A stretch of DNA of 64,000 nt. Origin: Fusobacterium_C necrophorum_A (GTDB taxonomy: Bacteria; Fusobacteriota; Fusobacteriia; Fusobacteriales; Fusobacteriaceae). A program made the position numbers and the translations under genes. Where the stretch lies: NCBI RefSeq assembly GCF_004134945.1, contig NZ_SBAP01000013.1, positions 11,726-75,725 on the forward strand. Reading direction: 5' to 3'. Under the pieces are notes generated by a model, which worked only from the letters and a program-made list of their open reading frames with translations, was not told the DNA's origin and did not search any database. Positions 60,989-64,000 of the stretch are shown piece by piece. Positions within the stretch are counted from its first letter, which is position 1. Each line of letters begins with the position of its first letter.

Positions 60989-61772
60989 ATTTATGCAGAA
61001 AGCTTTTTTGGTAGGCATCTTAGTGTCTATCATCGTTCCTTGTATAGGAAGTTTTGTAGTCCTAAAGCGTCTTTCCATGTTGGGAGACGCTCTTTCTCAT
61101 GCTTCTTTGAGCGGAGTTGCTTTGGGATTGCTCTTGGCTTGGAATCCTTTGGTAGGAGCTTTTCTTGCCTGTGTTGTTGCCGCTTTGGGAACGGAATATC
61201 TACGGGAAAAGATTCCGGAATATTCCGAAATTTCGATTGCGATTATTACCTCCCTGGGAGTGGGACTGGCAGGAGTCTTGTCCAGTTTTATCAAAAATGC
61301 AACTTCCTTTCATAGTTTTTTATTTGGAAGTATTGTGGCAATTTCAAAATGGGAAGTAGTGATGATTGTCTGTATCAGTGTTGTTGTCATTTTTGTGTTT
61401 CTCTTTTTTTATAAGGAACTTTTTTATATCGCTTTTGATGAAGAGGGAGCTAAAGTTGCGGGAGTGCCAGTCAATCAAATTAACTTTCTTGTGACGCTCA
61501 TTACGGCTATGACGGTTTCCATTGCCTCTCGAACAGTCGGAGCTTTAATGATTTCATCTTTTATGGTTTTGCCGATGGCATCCGCCATGCAAGTGGCAAG
61601 AAGCTATAGAAGTACGATTTTATTTGCTGTTTTTTATGCACTGGTGTCTACTTTGTCAGGATTAAGTCTTTCTTATTATTATGGATTAAAACCCGGGGGA
61701 ACCATTGTTTTACTGTCGGTTGGAATTTTTTTTATGACGATGTTTTGGAAAAATGTGAAAAATAAATCTTAA
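60975..61772 (+). CDS. znuB: zinc ABC transporter permease ZnuB
   Basis: A 265-residue ABC-3 type permease with about eight helices. The conserved segments are GSFVVLKRLSMLGDALSHASLSGVA near residues 29-53 and VGALMISSFMVLPMASAMQ near 193-211. ATG 60975 follows GGAGGGAG inside the 3' end of znuC. Confidence 0.94.
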   Translation: MLQYEFMQKAFLVGILVSIIVPCIGSFVVLKRLSMLGDALSHASLSGVALGLLLAWNPLVGAFLACVVAALGTEYLREKIPEYSEISIAIITSLGVGLAGVLSSFIKNATSFHSFLFGSIVAISKWEVVMIVCISVVVIFVFLFFYKELFYIAFDEEGAKVAGVPVNQINFLVTLITAMTVSIASRTVGALMISSFMVLPMASAMQVARSYRSTILFAVFYALVSTLSGLSLSYYYGLKPGGTIVLLSVGIFFMTMFWKNVKNKS

Positions 61773-61860
61773 AAAATAGATTTGACAGGAAAAAATTTTG
61801 TGTTAAGCTCAAAAAAATAAAATTTGCAATGATCATAATTTAAAAGAATAAAAAAGTTGT

Positions 61861-61905
61861 CCTTCTTCGTTTTTTGAAACGGGAAGGTTTTTCATTTTAT
61901 TATTT
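61861..61905. terminator. terminator between znuB and the AlbA_2 gene (both directions)
   Basis: CCTTC-TT-CGTTT (61861-61872) pairs with AAACG-G-GAAGG (61877-61887) and is followed by TTTTTCATTTTAT. On the minus strand the same stem is followed by ACAACTTTTTATT, so it can serve the convergent gene too. Confidence 0.75.
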
Positions 61906-63142
61906 TCCAGTGTCCTGAACGATTATTTCCAACTCTTTCAATGTATTTTTCTTTTTTCAAAATCGTTATATTTCTTTCAATGGTTCTTTTTGTTACATGA
62001 AAGTACTCTGCAAGTTCCTTTTGTGTGATATTTGGCTTTTGTTTTAAACATTCTAAAAGATGTTGTTCGTTAAAGACGATGTCGGCATTCATGTCGGTAT
62101 TCATGTCGGTATTCATGTCGGTATTCATGTCGGTATTCATGTCGGTATTCATGTCGGTATTCATGTCGGTATTCGAAGCTTCAAATTTAACCATAATATC
62201 CTCAGGATAAACCGTATACTCAGGTAGTTTGATACCATAATTTTTACAACTTTCACATATTTTTTCAATTCTTCTTCCCCAAGTTTCTATAAAACCGGCT
62301 CTAAAAAATCCGTTTGCTATATTGGGATTAAAGGGCTTGGAGCGATGTTTTCCCATTAAAGTTTCCTTTGTCCAACCGGATGGTAAAATACAGTCATTTG
62401 AAATATATAGCTTATCTTTGTAAACACTTATTTGAATTGGAATTTGTGTAGCATAATTTTTATGTACGATAGCATTGTACACAGCTTCTCTTATTGCTGC
62501 TTTTGGAAAAGGATAGGTTTCCACTCTGGTAACTCCTTCATAACTTATCTTTGCTTTTAAATATTTCGTAAAAATTAAATCAATGACTTTATCTGCTTGT
62601 GAAATTAAAGAACCATGAATTTCATCCATATAGCTTATTTCAGAATCGCTTTCAAAATATCCTATTTTGATATAGGAGCCATTGACCCATTTTTCAGGAT
62701 TTTGGTAAAAGAGCATCATTCCTGCTCTTAAAATTTTGCCATATTTTATCAGTCCCAAGCTGTCCAGAAGTTGCCTATTGGTCATCTGCAAATCTTTTTC
62801 TTCCATTCTTTTGCTGAGAATAGCCTGTTTTCTAAAAATATCAAAACTTTCCCTCCAAAATTCACCGGAAGAAAGATTGTCAAGAGGTATACTGTCCCAT
62901 GTTATTCCCGTTTTTTCAAAAAGAAATTGTGTTAAGGCACTTCCTTTTAAAAGTTGTTTGGTGCTTCCACTTCGATAATGATATTCTCCTCTGTAATTTA
63001 CAGGATAGGAACTTGGTGAGGTATCATTTTTTCCCAAATAAATTTTTCCTCCTTGAGCATTCGCAAAACCGCAAATCCATTTTAGATACTCCTCTTTCCA
63101 AGTTTCCTTCCATTCTATATTTTGCTTTTCTTTTTCTTTCAT
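61892..63142 (-). CDS. AlbA_2/divergent AAA_4 ATP-binding protein with C-terminal winged helix
   Basis: A 416-residue protein. The N-terminal AlbA_2 (Schlafen-like) domain holds EWKETWKEEYLKWICGFANAQGG near residues 11-33. A central HATPase_c_4-like region follows (FPKAAIREAVYNAIVHKNY near 223-241), and the C-terminus is a winged helix (ITQKELAEYFHVTKRTIERNI). Between them are seven copies of the tetrapeptide N-T-D-M and one N-A-D. Start 63142 follows GAGGG on the minus strand. Such proteins are predicted transcriptional regulators, often in variable genome regions. Confidence 0.82.
   Translation of the reverse strand: MKEKEKQNIEWKETWKEEYLKWICGFANAQGGKIYLGKNDTSPSSYPVNYRGEYHYRSGSTKQLLKGSALTQFLFEKTGITWDSIPLDNLSSGEFWRESFDIFRKQAILSKRMEEKDLQMTNRQLLDSLGLIKYGKILRAGMMLFYQNPEKWVNGSYIKIGYFESDSEISYMDEIHGSLISQADKVIDLIFTKYLKAKISYEGVTRVETYPFPKAAIREAVYNAIVHKNYATQIPIQISVYKDKLYISNDCILPSGWTKETLMGKHRSKPFNPNIANGFFRAGFIETWGRRIEKICESCKNYGIKLPEYTVYPEDIMVKFEASNTDMNTDMNTDMNTDMNTDMNTDMNTDMNADIVFNEQHLLECLKQKPNITQKELAEYFHVTKRTIERNITILKKEKYIERVGNNRSGHWKIIK
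62079..62174. repeat. 12-bp tandem repeat, eight units, in frame
   Basis: Eight adjacent units ATGTCGGTATTC (first unit with C in place of T at position eight), each encoding N-T-D-M on the minus strand. A change in copy number adds or removes four residues without a frameshift. Confidence 0.95.
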
Positions 63143-63192
63143 AATATCCCTCACATGAGAAGCTGTTGTAAAAAACAGTTCATTTTCTTAAG

Positions 63193-63201
63193 ATTATAGC
63201 A
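63193..63201 (-). promoter_or_regulatory. extended -10 promoter of the AlbA_2 gene
   Basis: On the minus strand TGCTATAAT (TATAAT at 63198-63193), with no clear -35. The transcript begins about 45 bases before the start codon; its leader contains CTGTT/AACAG around TTTTAC. Confidence 0.55.
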
Positions 63202-63260
63202 TAAATTTATGAAAAAATACTCATGAAATATATAAATTTTTTAGCTGTAAAAATTATAAT

Positions 63261-63289
63261 TTGAATTATTATAATTTGTATTATATAAT
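63261..63289 (+). promoter_or_regulatory. promoter of the AAA ATPase gene
   Basis: -35 TTGAAT (63261-63266), 17-base spacer, -10 TATAAT (63284-63289), within a very A/T-rich stretch. Confidence 0.75.
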
Positions 63290-63307
63290 TTGTTTGAGGT
63301 GATGTGA

Positions 63308-64000
63308 ATGAAATTTGTAAATCGAAAACAGGAACTCAATATTTTACAAGAAGAATATGAAAAAGAAAATAGTTTTGTTGTTTTATATGGACGAAGACGA
63401 GTTGGAAAAACGACTTTAATTCAAAAATTTATAGAGGGAAAAAAGGCTTTTTATTTTTTTGCAGACAAACAAAATGAAAGGATGCAGATAAGAAGATTTC
63501 AACAGCAGATGGCACAATATTTTCAAGATGATTTATTAAGAAAGTTGGAAATATATGACTGGGAAAGTATATTTGATTATTTTTTACAGAAAATAGGAGA
63601 TGAAAAAATTATTTTTGTAATAGATGAATTTCCTTATCTTTGCATGGGAAATAAGGGATTTTCTTCTGTATTTCAAAGAATTTATGATGAAAAATTATTA
63701 AAAAAAAATCTGATGATTATTTTATGTGGTTCTTTAATTTCTATGATGTATTCAGAAGTGTTAGCCTATTCAAGTCCTCTGTTCGGGAGAAGAACTGCCC
63801 AAATAAAATTACAAGCAGTTTCCTTTCCTTATTACAAAGAATTTTTTCTTCGAAAAACACATCATGAATTGATAGAAATGTACTCTCTTACAGGAGGAAT
63901 TCCCAAATATATATTGAGTATTCAAGAAAAATATCTGCCTTTAAAAAATATAAAAAAATTTTTTTTAGATAGAAATCACTATTTGTATTCAGAACCAAAA
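63308..64000 (+). CDS. AAA family ATPase (archaeal-ATPase/DUF234 type), 3' end outside window
   Basis: The first 231 residues of an open frame that continues past the window. The P-loop GRRRVGKTTLIQKF lies near residues 29-42, Walker B IIFVIDEFPYLC near 102-113, and a sensor-like Ser in ILCGSLISMM near 138. The arrangement RKQEL at the N-terminus and LTGGIPKYI near 198 is typical of the archaeal-type ATPase family that is often paired with a C-terminal DUF234 nuclease-like domain. Role unknown; such genes are scattered and mobile. RBS GAGGTGATG; codon use is more A-rich than in the core genes. Confidence 0.85.
   Translation, partial: MKFVNRKQELNILQEEYEKENSFVVLYGRRRVGKTTLIQKFIEGKKAFYFFADKQNERMQIRRFQQQMAQYFQDDLLRKLEIYDWESIFDYFLQKIGDEKIIFVIDEFPYLCMGNKGFSSVFQRIYDEKLLKKNLMIILCGSLISMMYSEVLAYSSPLFGRRTAQIKLQAVSFPYYKEFFLRKTHHELIEMYSLTGGIPKYILSIQEKYLPLKNIKKFFLDRNHYLYSEPK

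Noticed and set aside
63241..63290. ATAATTT repeats as a CRISPR or origin-type iteron array
   Set aside because: The repeats are short, irregular and part of an A/T-rich promoter region; no spacers or DnaA boxes are visible.

Overview
This window is a gene-dense stretch of a low-GC diderm bacterium. Codon use is A/T-rich and AGA-heavy, and spacing is tight. The gene set combines an LPS-export system (LptB, LptF, LptG and a giant LptC/LptA-like bridge), a membrane pyrophosphatase, a short 2[4Fe-4S] ferredoxin and many small Na+/ABC-type transporters. This fits the Fusobacteriota, most likely a Fusobacterium. The genus is my inference from gene content and order; no rRNA is present to confirm it.

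Layout. 1-1110: end of a TRAP transporter and a NagD-like phosphatase. 1188-15136: a large information-processing block, rpmG, tRNA-Trp, secE, nusG, rplK, rplA, rplJ, rplL, rpoB, rpoC, yicC, gmk, rpoZ and apbE, with an L1-type binding site and an L10 leader between the ribosomal genes. 15138-17330: membrane pyrophosphatase with its own promoter and terminator. 17403-22911: a five-gene ABC transporter operon built around a DUF3798-type lipoprotein of unknown substrate. 23066-24212: a Bax-like glucosaminidase and the ferredoxin. 24231-44915: long head-to-tail runs of housekeeping genes (dus, mutS, lptC/A-like, lptB, alaS, ruvX, secD, secF, then alr, rlmI-like, cvpA, lptF, lptG, an M16 peptidase, dut, rodA, rluA-family). 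44930-47704: purine permease, DMT exporter and flavodoxin. 47755-51351, minus strand: an arginine operon (amino-acid binding lipoprotein, argG, argH). Ahead of it lies a leader that encodes a 25-residue Arg-rich peptide followed by two intrinsic terminators. 51371-55449: a hypothetical secreted protein, the p-aminobenzoate genes pabAB and pabC, and a cupin. 55662-59243: a lactate/2-hydroxyacid dehydrogenase (minus) diverging from a nucleosidase-like gene, a spore-photoproduct-lyase-like radical SAM gene and an SDR gene. 59250-61772: the zinc uptake operon znuACB. 61892-64000: an AlbA_2-type ATP-binding regulator with a 12-bp tandem repeat (minus) and a divergent AAA ATPase cut by the window end.

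Most of the window is conserved core genome. The observations most worth following are: (1) the arginine-rich leader peptide with tandem terminators upstream of the binding protein-argG-argH operon; (2) the DUF3798 transporter operon with a 16-bp perfect palindrome just downstream of its promoter; (3) a single-chain LptC/LptA-like periplasmic bridge of 797 residues; (4) a spore photoproduct lyase homologue that keeps its catalytic residues, coupled to a nucleosidase; and (5) a terminator hairpin present in two copies 29 kb apart, with a compensatory base-pair change between them.
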